From: Clostridia bacterium
GTDB taxonomy: Bacteria > Bacillota > Clostridia > UBA1381
Reading direction: 5' to 3'
Length of the DNA stretch: 35,023 bases
Assembly: GCA_900770405.1 (NCBI GenBank)
Contig: CAAGKL010000101.1
Span: 1 to 35,023 of the forward strand
A model generated the notes under the pieces. The model saw nothing but the letters and a program-made list of their open reading frames with translations, made no database searches and was not told the DNA's origin. Of the stretch, positions 1 through 7,926 are shown piece by piece (within the stretch, counting starts at the first letter, position 1; every line of letters starts with the position of its first letter). The translations under genes were made by a program, and so were the position numbers.

Positions 1-21
1 AGACGTGTGCTCTTCCGATCT
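1..21. other. Illumina adapter sequence at contig start (artefact)
   Basis: The first 21 bases match the 3' part of the reverse complement of the Illumina TruSeq read-2 adapter (begins AGACGTGTGCTC, ends CTTCCGATCT). They are the exact reverse complement of 35002-35022 at the other contig end. The GTG at 5-7 that could be taken as a start codon lies in the adapter, so the first gene has no real start here. Confidence 0.97.
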
Positions 22-733
22 CGACCCGAACCAGGGTCTTGCATCGGCGGAGTACATTGCGGAGAATAACCTCGCAACAAAGGTTGCCGTAATTTACAAC
101 AGCTCCGACGTTTATTCGCAGGGCATCTACGAGAAGTTTGCCGCAGAGGCGAAGAAGGATAACCTTGAAATCGTAGCGGCTGAGGCGTTTACAAAGGATT
201 CCGCAACAGACTTCACGGTACAGATTCAGAAGATTAAGGAAGCCGGCGCGGATCTCGTGTTCCTTCCGATTTATTATCAGGAGGCTGCGCTTATCCTTAC
301 TCAGGCTGACAAGGCGGGTCTTGATGTCAAGTTCTTCGGCTGTGACGGTCTTGACGGCATCATCGAGCAGCTCGGCGCGGACAAGGCTCTTGCCGACGGC
401 GTAATGCTTTTAACACCGTTTGCGGCTGACGCTACAGATGAAAAGACGGTTAAGTTCACAACAGCTTACAAGGCTGCATACAAGGACGAGGTTCCGACGC
501 AGTTCGCAGCTGACGCATATGACGCGATTTACACAATCAAGGCTGCTCTTGAAGAGGCTGATGTCAAGGACGCAAGCATCGGCGTATCCGAGCTTTGCGA
601 GCTTCTGAAGCCCGCTATGCAGAAGATTACCGTTGAGGGCGTTACCGGTACAATGACATGGGATGCTGACGGCGAGCCGACAAAAGAGCCGAAGGCTATG
701 GTAATCGAGGACGGCGCTTACAAGGCAATGTAA
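22..733 (+). CDS. livK: Branched-chain amino-acid ABC transporter substrate-binding protein, 5'-truncated
   Basis: This is the C-terminal 236 residues of a type I periplasmic-binding-fold protein (Peripla_BP_6, LivJ/LivK type) that captures leucine, isoleucine, valine or a related amino acid outside the membrane. The order of segments is typical: an N-lobe stretch (QGLASAEYIAENNLATKVAV), GADLVFLPIYYQEA, then FAADAYDAIYTIKAAL and the closing GVTGTMTWDADGEPTKEP seen near the end of this family. The usual length is about 380-400 residues, so the signal peptide and roughly 150 residues lie beyond the contig edge. The coding frame is read from base 23; everything before is adapter. Four Liv genes follow on the same strand. 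A hairpin after the stop probably allows higher expression of this gene than of the membrane genes. Confidence 0.93.
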
Positions 734-768
734 TTCGGATTTCCGAAGAAAAGATTTATACGGCGATG

Positions 769-798
769 TCGGGTCGGACGATGGTTCGACCCGATTTT
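769..798 (+). terminator. Hairpin with short T run between binding-protein and permease genes
   Basis: The 11-bp stem TCGGGTCGGAC (769-779) pairs with GTTCGACCCGA (784-794), with one G-U pair and a GATG loop, and is followed by TTTT (795-798). Its place between a solute-binding-protein gene and its permeases fits an intra-operon terminator or 3' stabiliser that makes the binding protein more abundant. The T run is short, so partial read-through is likely. Confidence 0.75.
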
Positions 799-903
799 GC
801 CTAAGTTTTATGCTGCACAAGCACGATGATTTAGCGCAAAATCTGCGGACAGGCGTGTTGGTATTATAGACAAAAATTTGTACGAAACGGAGTAACAGAC
901 TAT

Positions 904-1782
904 ATGAGTTTTTTATCATACTTTGTAACCGGAATAAGTCTGGGCAGTATATATGCGCTCATCGCATTAGGCTATACAATGGTTTACGGCATCGCAAAAA
1001 TGCTTAATTTCGCACACGGCGATGTCATTATGATCGGCGGATATGTCGCGTATACGGCAATGTCCACATTGCATTTCCCTGTTTGGATTTCTGTATGTAT
1101 AAGTATTATTTCCTGTATTATTCTCGGCGTTCTGATTGAAAAAATCGCATATAAGCCGCTCAGAAACGCGTCGCCCCTTGCGATACTGATAACCGCAATC
1201 GGTGTGAGCTACCTTTTGCAGAATGTGGCGCTTCTGATATTCGGCTCGGCGGCAAAGAGCTTCACCTCGGTAGTTCCGAGATTTTCCGTCGGAAAAAGCA
1301 TAAATTTGAATATATCCGGTGAAACGATTGTGACGATTGCAGTCACCGTTTTAATCGTTATCGCGCTCAGTCTTTTCATAAGCAAGACCCGCAGCGGCAG
1401 AGCAATGCTCGCCGTGTCGGAGGATAAGGGCGCGGCTCAGCTGATGGGCATAAATGTAAACACAACAATTTCGCTGACCTTCGCAATCGGCTCGGGACTT
1501 GCCGCGGTTGCAAGCGTGCTGCTCTGCTCTACATACCCGCAGATCAGCCCCTATACCGGCGCGATGCCGGGCATAAAGGCATTCACGGCGGCGGTTTTCG
1601 GCGGCATAGGCAGTATCCCCGGCGCGATGATAGGCGGCGTGGTGCTCGGTATAATCGAGAGCCTTTCAAAGGCGTATATATCCTCCCAGCTTTCCGACGC
1701 GATTGTGTTCGGCGTGCTGATAGTGGTTCTGCTTGTAAAGCCGACCGGGCTTTTCGGCAAGAAATTCAACGAGAAAGTGTGA
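904..1782 (+). CDS. livH: Branched-chain amino-acid ABC transporter permease LivH
   Basis: This 292-residue polytopic membrane protein is one of the two permeases of the Liv importer. The N-terminus carries the family hallmark TMVYGIAKMLNFAHGDV (about residues 25-41), and the cytoplasmic coupling segment is RSGRAMLAVSEDKGAAQLMG (about 163-182). A glycine-rich helix (FGGIGSIPGAMIGG) follows near the C-terminus. Hydrophobic stretches account for about eight transmembrane helices. The ATG at 904 follows a GGAG (889-892). The next permease starts 10 bases after the stop. It pairs with LivM in the membrane and is driven by LivG and LivF. Confidence 0.95.
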   Translation: MSFLSYFVTGISLGSIYALIALGYTMVYGIAKMLNFAHGDVIMIGGYVAYTAMSTLHFPVWISVCISIISCIILGVLIEKIAYKPLRNASPLAILITAIGVSYLLQNVALLIFGSAAKSFTSVVPRFSVGKSINLNISGETIVTIAVTVLIVIALSLFISKTRSGRAMLAVSEDKGAAQLMGINVNTTISLTFAIGSGLAAVASVLLCSTYPQISPYTGAMPGIKAFTAAVFGGIGSIPGAMIGGVVLGIIESLSKAYISSQLSDAIVFGVLIVVLLVKPTGLFGKKFNEKV

Positions 1783-1792
1783 GGTGGAGTAT

Positions 1793-2848
1793 ATGTCAAA
1801 AAAAATATCGTCAAAAACCTTTGATAAATGCGTCACCTTCGGCGTTGTAATTATCGCTTTTATCGTTTCGCAGCTGATGCTTTCGCTCGGGCTTGCGTCG
1901 AACAAATTTTCGGGACTTTTGGTGCCGATTTGTGTAAACATTCTGCTTGCCGTGTCGCTCAATCTCGTTGTCGGAATTTCCGGCGAGCTGAGTCTGGGGC
2001 ACGCGGGCTTTATGTGCATCGGCGCATATGTCGGCAGCCTGTTTTCAATTTTTACTCAGGAGGCAATCCCGGCGGCGGTGCGCTTCCCTCTCGCAATTAT
2101 AATCGGCGGCATAATCGCCGCGGTCGCGGGCTTTTTAATCGGTATTCCGGTGCTGCGCCTGCGCGGTGACTATCTGGCGATAGTTACGCTGGCGTTCGGC
2201 GAAATCATAAAAAATATTTTCAATAATATATATTTTGCAATTGATAAAAACGGCGCGTTTTTCTCGCTGAGTGCATCGGACTACAGCAGCTATGCCTTTG
2301 ATCTGGAAACAAAACGCGACATCATAAAGGGCGCGCAGGGCATCACCGGCACGCCGCAGGACTCGAATTTTATCGTCTGCTTTATCGTTATAATTCTGGC
2401 GCTTTTGCTGCTGTTGAACCTCATCGATTCGAAGATGGGCAGAAGTATTATGGCGGCGCGCGATAACAGAATTGCTGCAGAGGCGATGGGGATTAACGTG
2501 ACAAAGGTAAAAATGACGGCGTTTGTCGTGTCGGCGTTTATCGCCGGGACGGCGGGTGTGCTCTACTCGCATAACCTGCGTACGCTTGTCGCGGTGAATT
2601 TCGATTATAATATGTCAATTCTGATATTGGTATTCGTGGTGCTCGGCGGTATGAACCGCATGCTCAACGTCATTATCGCCACGGTTATCCTCTATGCACT
2701 GCCGGAGGCGCTGCGCAGCCTTGCCGACTACAGAATGTTGCTCTATGCGATAGTACTTATCGCGATGATGCTGCTCAATAATAACGAGCGGTTTCAGACC
2801 CTGAGAAAAAGACTGTTCTCAAGACGCGCGGCTGTGCGCAAGAGCTGA
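1793..2848 (+). CDS. livM: Branched-chain amino-acid ABC transporter permease LivM
   Basis: This 351-residue second permease of the Liv importer has the LivM hallmarks SGELSLGHAGFMCIGAY (about residues 62-78), LRGDYLAIVTLAFGEI and the coupling segment MGRSIMAARDNRIAAEAMG. A basic tail ends the protein. A GTG in frame at 1784 would add three residues, but it sits inside the AGGTGG ribosome-binding site (1782-1787). The ATG at 1793, five bases after that site, is the better start. The ATPase gene follows after 14 bases. Confidence 0.94.
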   Translation: MSKKISSKTFDKCVTFGVVIIAFIVSQLMLSLGLASNKFSGLLVPICVNILLAVSLNLVVGISGELSLGHAGFMCIGAYVGSLFSIFTQEAIPAAVRFPLAIIIGGIIAAVAGFLIGIPVLRLRGDYLAIVTLAFGEIIKNIFNNIYFAIDKNGAFFSLSASDYSSYAFDLETKRDIIKGAQGITGTPQDSNFIVCFIVIILALLLLLNLIDSKMGRSIMAARDNRIAAEAMGINVTKVKMTAFVVSAFIAGTAGVLYSHNLRTLVAVNFDYNMSILILVFVVLGGMNRMLNVIIATVILYALPEALRSLADYRMLLYAIVLIAMMLLNNNERFQTLRKRLFSRRAAVRKS

Positions 2849-2862
2849 GGGAGGATAACACT

Positions 2863-3627
2863 ATGCCAATTCTTGAAACAACAAATCTCGGAATACAGTT
2901 CGGCGGTCTGAAGGCGGTTGACGGGCTTGACCTAAGGATAGAAAAGGGTCAGCTCTACGGCTTAATCGGTCCGAACGGAGCCGGAAAAACTACGGTTTTC
3001 AATATGCTCACGGGTGTGTATCAGCCGACCTCGGGCTCGTTTGTTTTTGACGGGGAGGAGATTAAGAATGCCTCGCCGGTGAAAATAAATAAAATGGGTA
3101 TCGCGCGTACCTTTCAGAATATTCGCCTTTTCTCGAATATGAGCGTTATTGATAATGTGCGCGTCGGTTTCCACGACAGCGTGCGCTACAGCTTTTTCGA
3201 GGGCGTGACCAGAACGGGAAGATTTTTGCGCCGGGAGAAAGAGCTGAAGGAAAAGTCGATGGAGCTTTTAAAGGTGTTCGGCATTGACGGCGAGTATAAG
3301 CTGCTTTCGTCGAACCTGCCCTACGGCAAGCAGCGCAAGTTAGAGATTGCGCGTGCGCTGGCGACAAAGCCGAAGCTCTTGCTGCTCGATGAGCCCGCCG
3401 CGGGTATGAACCCAAATGAGACGGCAGAGCTTATGGACACAATACGGCTCGTGCGCGATAAATTCGATATGACGATTTTGCTGATTGAGCACGATATGAA
3501 GCTGGTCGGCGGAATTTGCGAGGAGGTAACCGTGCTGAATTTCGGCACTGTGCTTGCTCAGGGCAAGACGAGCGATGTTTTGAATGACCCGAAGGTAATT
3601 ACCGCCTATATCGGCGAGGATAATTAA
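2863..3627 (+). CDS. livG: Branched-chain amino-acid ABC transporter ATP-binding protein LivG
   Basis: This 254-residue cytoplasmic ATPase powers the Liv importer. Walker A is GPNGAGKTT (residues 36-44), the Q-loop segment is TFQNIRLF, the signature is the LivG variant LPYGKQRKLEIARAL, Walker B is LLLLDEPAAGMNP and the switch histidine is in LLIEHDM. Start ATG 2863 follows GGGAGGA. The order livH-livM-livG-livF with short gaps is the standard operon order and supports the assignment. Confidence 0.95.
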   Translation: MPILETTNLGIQFGGLKAVDGLDLRIEKGQLYGLIGPNGAGKTTVFNMLTGVYQPTSGSFVFDGEEIKNASPVKINKMGIARTFQNIRLFSNMSVIDNVRVGFHDSVRYSFFEGVTRTGRFLRREKELKEKSMELLKVFGIDGEYKLLSSNLPYGKQRKLEIARALATKPKLLLLDEPAAGMNPNETAELMDTIRLVRDKFDMTILLIEHDMKLVGGICEEVTVLNFGTVLAQGKTSDVLNDPKVITAYIGEDN

Positions 3628-3642
3628 AGGAGGTGCGCCCAT

Positions 3643-4347
3643 TTGTTAAAGGTTGAAAATGTTGAGGTTTCCTATGGAATGATTAACGCCATAAAGGGCG
3701 TGTCCTTTGAGGTTAAGGAGGGCGAGATAATCGCGCTCATCGGCTCGAACGGCGCCGGCAAAACCACAATTCTGCATACGATTACGGGTCTGATTTCGCC
3801 CAAGGCGGGCAGGATTTTCTTTGAGGGACAGGACATTACAAAAACGCCGGCGCATAAAATCGTCGGAATGGGAATGGCGCACGTGCCCGAGGGACGGCGT
3901 ATTTTCCAGGAGCTGACAGTACTTGAAAATCTGAAACTCGGTGCGTTTTTGCTCCGCGATAAAAAGCAGATTGCGAAAAATATGGAGTATGTGTATACGC
4001 ATTTCCCGCGGCTTGCCGAGCGTAAGAATCAGGTTGCCGGTACGCTTTCCGGCGGCGAGCAGCAGATGCTCGCGATGGGCAGAGCGCTTATGTCCAGCCC
4101 GAAAATTCTTCTGATGGATGAGCCGTCAATGGGCTTGTCACCGCTGTTGGTGTCGGAGATATTCAATATCATCGGCGAGGTTTCCGCTGACGGAACAACG
4201 GTTCTGCTGGTTGAGCAGAACGCGAAAAAGGCGCTTTCGATTGCCGACCGCGCGTATGTGCTCGAAACGGGCAAAATTTCGCTCACCGGCAAGGCGTCCG
4301 AGCTGATGAACAACGAAAGTATAAAGAAAGCATATCTCGGCGAATAA
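3643..4347 (+). CDS. livF: Branched-chain amino-acid ABC transporter ATP-binding protein LivF
   Basis: This 234-residue ATPase is the partner of LivG. Walker A is GSNGAGKTT (about 34-42), the signature is LSGGEQQMLAMGRAL, and Walker B is ILLMDEPSMGLSP. The switch segment LLVEQNAKKALSIADRAYVL carries Gln-Asn where most ABC proteins have His, which is normal for LivF. The start is TTG at 3643: the strong AGGAGGTG (3628-3635) is correctly spaced, and the first residues MLKVENVEVSYG match the family start. The stop is followed directly by the operon terminator. Confidence 0.95.
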   Translation: MLKVENVEVSYGMINAIKGVSFEVKEGEIIALIGSNGAGKTTILHTITGLISPKAGRIFFEGQDITKTPAHKIVGMGMAHVPEGRRIFQELTVLENLKLGAFLLRDKKQIAKNMEYVYTHFPRLAERKNQVAGTLSGGEQQMLAMGRALMSSPKILLMDEPSMGLSPLLVSEIFNIIGEVSADGTTVLLVEQNAKKALSIADRAYVLETGKISLTGKASELMNNESIKKAYLGE

Positions 4348-4356
4348 ATGCCGTAA

Positions 4357-4392
4357 TAAAAGAGCTGCTGCCAATCGGCAGTAGCTCTTTTT
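4357..4392. terminator. Bidirectional rho-independent terminator between convergent operons
   Basis: AAAAGAGCTGCTGCC (4358-4372) pairs with GGCAGTAGCTCTTTT (4377-4391) around an AATC loop, with one G-U pair. It is followed by T residues on the + strand, and on the - strand the A-rich left arm reads as TTTTATTA. It ends the liv operon and can also stop - strand transcription from the ABC permease gene that ends at 4455. Confidence 0.9.
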
Positions 4393-4454
4393 GTATAGGG
4401 GGGTAATTGCGGCCGGACTCTGTGGGTGAGCCGACCGCATTGGAAATAGCTTTG

Positions 4455-6533
4455 TTATTTCTGTATCTGCGACTGTATGTTCTCGGGCAGCCGTGTCAAA
4501 TCATACATAACCGCCACAACGCCTTGATTCTTGTAGTAAATCATTATCTTGCAACGTTCGGAGGACGTATACAGCCTGCCGACAATCGGATTTTCGCAGA
4601 TGAAATCATAAAATTCTCTGACCTGCTCCGGGTCGGTAATCACAAGCGCCATCGGGTCTGTCTGCGGGACTTTGCTGTCCGAAAGCCTATCCCCGTCCTC
4701 GTAGCTATATATCTCTGAGCTCTCCACATAGGGAATACCCGTGTACAGAGCTCCGACATATTCCGCCGAAATCTTCTCAACGTTTTCCGCCGGCGGGAGC
4801 TCGGGAATAAGCCCCAGCTCCTCAAGCGCCGCGAGCGTGTTTTTGTAGCTCGGACGGATTACATAGTTTTCGGTACTGCGGAACGTATCGTCGGAATCAA
4901 GGTTAAAGTCCTTCGGCAAAGGCTTTGAGCAGATGGTTTCCTTGGTGTACTCAACTCTGAGTGTCATTGCCGACTCCTCCGGCTCAAGCAGATAGTCCTC
5001 GAATGACAGCGCCGAAAGGTCCTTTATCAGCGCATCGCTGAGCATCTGCATTTGTGCGGCGTCGGTGGTCTGGCACGCCATCCCGATACGCGAGTCATAG
5101 CACTCCATTACTGTAAAATCCTTGTGCGTGCCGTCCAACAGTGGCAGCTTCTGCGCCTTTACGACATTGAGCTCGGCAAGGGGCTTTACCGCCTCGGCGG
5201 CTGCATCTGTGTCGAATTTGATGCCGTAGCGCCTGTCGACAGTCTTGCCGTTTTTGAGCTTGTACTTGATTAAAAGACTGTTTTCGATGCCGCTGCCATT
5301 GCGGTGCTCAACCACGTAGCGGTGCACCGTCAGAAGTTTCTCGATATCATTGCCGGATATCTCCGGTATGAACGCATCTTTCTCTTTGAAAACGTATTTT
5401 ACACCGTCAATCTCATAGGAGCGGACGTTCCTGTCGGGGTAAGAATTCAAGTATACCTGTGCGGAGGATACGCTGTCCGCCTGCGGAATACGGCGCTCGT
5501 AGCCCGAGATGTCGAGCTTGAAGAAACCGAAGAGCAGGACTATGCACGCGGTGTAGACGATAATCGCGCGCGGCGCGCCCTTCAGCGTGAGCTGCTTTTT
5601 GTTGAGCATATTCGCGATGATAATTCCGAGTATGCCGAACGGAATGAGGTAGAGCAGATTGTAGCGCTCGATAATCAGGCTGAAGTAGAGGTAGCCGAGT
5701 GCGCCGGCGCAAACCGCGACGCAGTAGACGAATATCGGCTTCAGCTTGGGGAACGCGACAATTTCGCCGTAGTTTTCAAGCGCGCGCTTTTTGAGGATTG
5801 CGTTCGCAATAAGCAGGAATACCGCCGCTGCAATTACGAGCCCCGCCAAGTAGAGCGGCGTTGCGTCGCCGGGCACCTTGTAGAGCCACAAAAACAGCTT
5901 TACGTTGCAATCAACGTCGGGGTAGCCGTAAAGCGTGTGCGTGATTATGTACCGCGCCATCATCTCGGCAACCGCCGGCAGCGCCGCGATGATGTAGGTG
6001 AGTATGAAGGAGAAAATCATACTTCCCGACAGCGTGCAGACCACGGTGGTCGCGCAGCATACGAACAGCGAGTAAATCGCCGAGTGCAGCCCGAAAAGCC
6101 AGATATGCGAAAGGCATACGCGCTCCGCGATGTCGGGTATAGACAGCGTCGCCGAAAGCGACAGGCAGGTGAGCAGAATCGGCGAAAGCAGCAGCATTAA
6201 TGCCGACAGTATATGCGAGCCGAACAGCCGCGTTCTGCCCAGCGGCAGCGAATGCATAAAGGACACCGCATTGCCTTTGTTCAGATATGACATCAGAAGC
6301 ACCGTCAACGCAACCGGCAGAATAAACTGCAGAACCAGCACCGGCATCATATAATTAATCATAAACCCGTCGTACAGCTTTGGTGCAATTTCGGCATTTG
6401 AGTATTCCGCACCGCTTATCATTGCGAAAATGCACAGCAGAGCGAACAGAAATTCCAGCGCCGAAATCCACCAGAACCGCTTGCAGTCGGATTTCACAAT
6501 GCTTTTGTTAAATAATGATATTTTCGAGTTCAT
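4455..6533 (-). CDS. ABC-2-like transporter permease with large extracytoplasmic C-terminal domain
   Basis: This 692-residue membrane protein is the permease of a GntR-ATPase-permease operon. About nine hydrophobic helices fill the first half (for example ALEFLFALLCIFAMISG, MMPVLVLQFILPVALTVLL and AIIVYTACIVLLFGFF). A soluble half of about 340 residues follows. This layout is common in Clostridia beside YtrB-like ATPases; I recall such permeases annotated as DUF6449, but could not check. The start is placed at the ATG 6531-6533 because GGAGGG lies seven bases upstream; a longer reading to 6572 has no such site. The gene overlaps the ATPase gene by 26 bases, implying translational coupling. 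The substrate is unknown; related systems respond to cell-wall antibiotics or export small molecules. Confidence 0.85.
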   Translation of the reverse strand: MNSKISLFNKSIVKSDCKRFWWISALEFLFALLCIFAMISGAEYSNAEIAPKLYDGFMINYMMPVLVLQFILPVALTVLLMSYLNKGNAVSFMHSLPLGRTRLFGSHILSALMLLLSPILLTCLSLSATLSIPDIAERVCLSHIWLFGLHSAIYSLFVCCATTVVCTLSGSMIFSFILTYIIAALPAVAEMMARYIITHTLYGYPDVDCNVKLFLWLYKVPGDATPLYLAGLVIAAAVFLLIANAILKKRALENYGEIVAFPKLKPIFVYCVAVCAGALGYLYFSLIIERYNLLYLIPFGILGIIIANMLNKKQLTLKGAPRAIIVYTACIVLLFGFFKLDISGYERRIPQADSVSSAQVYLNSYPDRNVRSYEIDGVKYVFKEKDAFIPEISGNDIEKLLTVHRYVVEHRNGSGIENSLLIKYKLKNGKTVDRRYGIKFDTDAAAEAVKPLAELNVVKAQKLPLLDGTHKDFTVMECYDSRIGMACQTTDAAQMQMLSDALIKDLSALSFEDYLLEPEESAMTLRVEYTKETICSKPLPKDFNLDSDDTFRSTENYVIRPSYKNTLAALEELGLIPELPPAENVEKISAEYVGALYTGIPYVESSEIYSYEDGDRLSDSKVPQTDPMALVITDPEQVREFYDFICENPIVGRLYTSSERCKIMIYYKNQGVVAVMYDLTRLPENIQSQIQK

Positions 6534-7407
6534 AGCCCTTCCCTCCAAGTTCATAGATAAATACCTCCTCAAGCGTCAGAGGCAGAATATCGAAAATGAC
6601 CGGCGAATAGCCCGAGATGAGCTCGCGCAGCATATCGCCGTTGCCGCGGACGATTAAAATGCTGACGCTGCCGAATTTTTCGTTGTGCAAAATCTGCATT
6701 TTGCCGAGCAGCTCGGTCGGAACGCCGCCCGAGAAGGCGAGCTGGATTTTGTGAATATTGCCCTTCACGTCATCGAGCGACTTTTCGAGCACCACGCGCC
6801 CGCGGTGCATAATGCCGACGTGGTCGCATACGTCCTCAAGCTCGCGCAGATTGTGCGATGAAACGAGCACCGTCATACCGCGCTCGGCGACATCGGCGAG
6901 CATCAGCTGCCACACGCTCTTGCGCATTACAGGGTCGAGCCCGTCGACCGGTTCGTCGAGAATCATAATCTCAGGCATCGTGCTTATGCCGAGCCAGAAG
7001 GACACCTGTTTCTGCATACCCTTCGAGAGCCTGCGCACCTTGCGCCGCGGGTCGATTTTGAAAATTTCGCCGAGCTTTTGAAAGCGCTCCTCGTTCCAGT
7101 CGGGGTATATCCCGCGGTAAAATTCCGCCATATCATGCACCGAGTAGGTCGGGAAGAAGTACAGGTCGTCGGATATGTAGCACAGCCGGCTTTTGACCGC
7201 GTTGTTCTCGTAGGCGTTTTTGCCGTCAATGGTAATCAGCCCGCTGTCCTGGCGGTAAATGCCGCACAGATGCTTGATAATTGTAGTTTTTCCTGCGCCG
7301 TTTGAGCCGACAAGCCCGTAGACGGAGCCCTTCGGCACAGTGAGCGTAAGCGCGTCAAGAGCCCTGAAGCCGTCAAAGCTCTTTGATACATTTTTTACTT
7401 TAATCAT
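6508..7407 (-). CDS. ABC transporter ATP-binding protein, YtrB-like
   Basis: This 299-residue ABC ATPase has Walker A GSNGAGKTT (about 34-42), the Q-loop replaced by the CYISDDLYFFP segment typical of the YtrB group, signature RLSKGMQKQVSFWLG, Walker B IMILDEPVDGLDP and switch histidine SSHNLRELED. The remaining C-terminal third is a regulatory extension. The start codon overlaps the GntR stop (TAATG, 7405-7409), and the 3' end overlaps the permease start. The three genes therefore form one coupled operon. It supplies energy to the permease encoded next, probably as a dimer. Confidence 0.93.
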   Translation of the reverse strand: MIKVKNVSKSFDGFRALDALTLTVPKGSVYGLVGSNGAGKTTIIKHLCGIYRQDSGLITIDGKNAYENNAVKSRLCYISDDLYFFPTYSVHDMAEFYRGIYPDWNEERFQKLGEIFKIDPRRKVRRLSKGMQKQVSFWLGISTMPEIMILDEPVDGLDPVMRKSVWQLMLADVAERGMTVLVSSHNLRELEDVCDHVGIMHRGRVVLEKSLDDVKGNIHKIQLAFSGGVPTELLGKMQILHNEKFGSVSILIVRGNGDMLRELISGYSPVIFDILPLTLEEVFIYELGGKGYELENIII

Positions 7408-7781
7408 TACTTTGTGCCTCCCTGATATATTTTATCGAGTATTTCTTCGAGCTCGCCCCGCGGTGTGCCGAGGAAGAAAAGCTCAAGAACCTCCGCCTCG
7501 ACAGATTTTAAAAGCTTACCCTTGTCCGAGCGAACCCGCGCGTGCGCCGCCGGCGATGCAAAGCTTCCCTTGCTCTGCATTGAGTAGATGAACCCCTCCG
7601 CCTCAAGCTCCTTGTACGCCTTCTGGATTGTGTTCGGATTGATTGCGAGCCTTGCCGCCAAATCCCGCACCGACGGGATTTTCTCGTCCGCGCCGATGCC
7701 GCCGGATATAATCAGATCCTTCATTTTGTCGCGGATTTGTTCGTATAGCGGTCTGTGGTCGCTGTAGTCGAGCGAAATCAT
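7407..7781 (-). CDS. GntR-family transcriptional repressor, YtrA subfamily
   Basis: This 124-residue protein has an N-terminal winged helix (DYSDHRPLYEQIRDKMKDLI, then PSVRDLAARLAINPNTIQKAYKELEAEGFI, about residues 5-68) and only a short helical C-terminus. That is the YtrA type, with no ligand-binding domain of the FadR, HutC or MocR kinds. The start ATG (7779-7781) follows GGAGGTGA. It is the first gene of its operon, and a large palindrome overlaps the -10 just upstream, so autorepression of the regulator-ATPase-permease unit is the obvious model. The inducer is not deducible; YtrA-type operons are often induced by cell-envelope stress. Confidence 0.92.
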   Translation of the reverse strand: MISLDYSDHRPLYEQIRDKMKDLIISGGIGADEKIPSVRDLAARLAINPNTIQKAYKELEAEGFIYSMQSKGSFASPAAHARVRSDKGKLLKSVEAEVLELFFLGTPRGELEEILDKIYQGGTK

Positions 7782-7794
7782 AATGTCACCTCCT

Positions 7795-7826
7795 GTGTAT
7801 TATCTGTATTAATACATATAATACAC
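7795..7826. promoter_or_regulatory. 32-bp operator palindrome for the GntR/YtrA regulator
   Basis: The outer arms GTGTATTAT (7795-7803) and ATAATACAC (7818-7826) are perfect inverted repeats. They share the same centre as an inner 12-bp palindrome TGTATTAATACA (7805-7816). Only the pair 7804/7817 breaks the symmetry over 32 bases. It covers the -10 hexamer of the repressor's own promoter and ends two bases from its ribosome-binding site. Confidence 0.88.
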
Positions 7827-7846
7827 TTAATCCTAAAATTTGTCAA
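7818..7846 (-). promoter_or_regulatory. Promoter of the GntR-ABC operon
   Basis: Read on the - strand, the -35 is TTGACA (7846-7841), the spacer is 17 bases, and the -10 is TATTAT (7823-7818). This is a near-consensus housekeeping promoter. The -10 is part of the outer arm of the operator, so repressor binding would block RNA polymerase directly. Confidence 0.88.
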
Positions 7847-7893
7847 CACTTTTTTAAAAATTTTTTAATTTTATTTAATTTCGCCCGATTTTG

Positions 7894-7902
7894 TGGTAAA
7901 AT
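7894..7902 (+). promoter_or_regulatory. Extended -10 for the pflA-like gene
   Basis: TGGTAAAAT (7894-7902) fits an extended -10 (TG-n-TAAAAT) 24 bases before the start codon. No clear -35 is visible in the AT-rich stretch upstream. The divergent GntR promoter starts about 50 bases away. Confidence 0.5.
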
Positions 7903-7926
7903 ATACAGTGAAAAGGGGGCATTTTA

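Noticed and set aside
4409..4438. GC-rich inverted repeat as a separate terminator of the ABC permease gene
   Set aside because: It has an internal mismatch and no T run on either strand; the adjacent bidirectional hairpin at 4357-4392 is sufficient.
5304..6200. Long + strand open frame opposite the ABC permease
   Set aside because: It is a compositional shadow of the - strand permease gene: highly charged, no domain, no ribosome-binding site, and fully inside a convincing gene.
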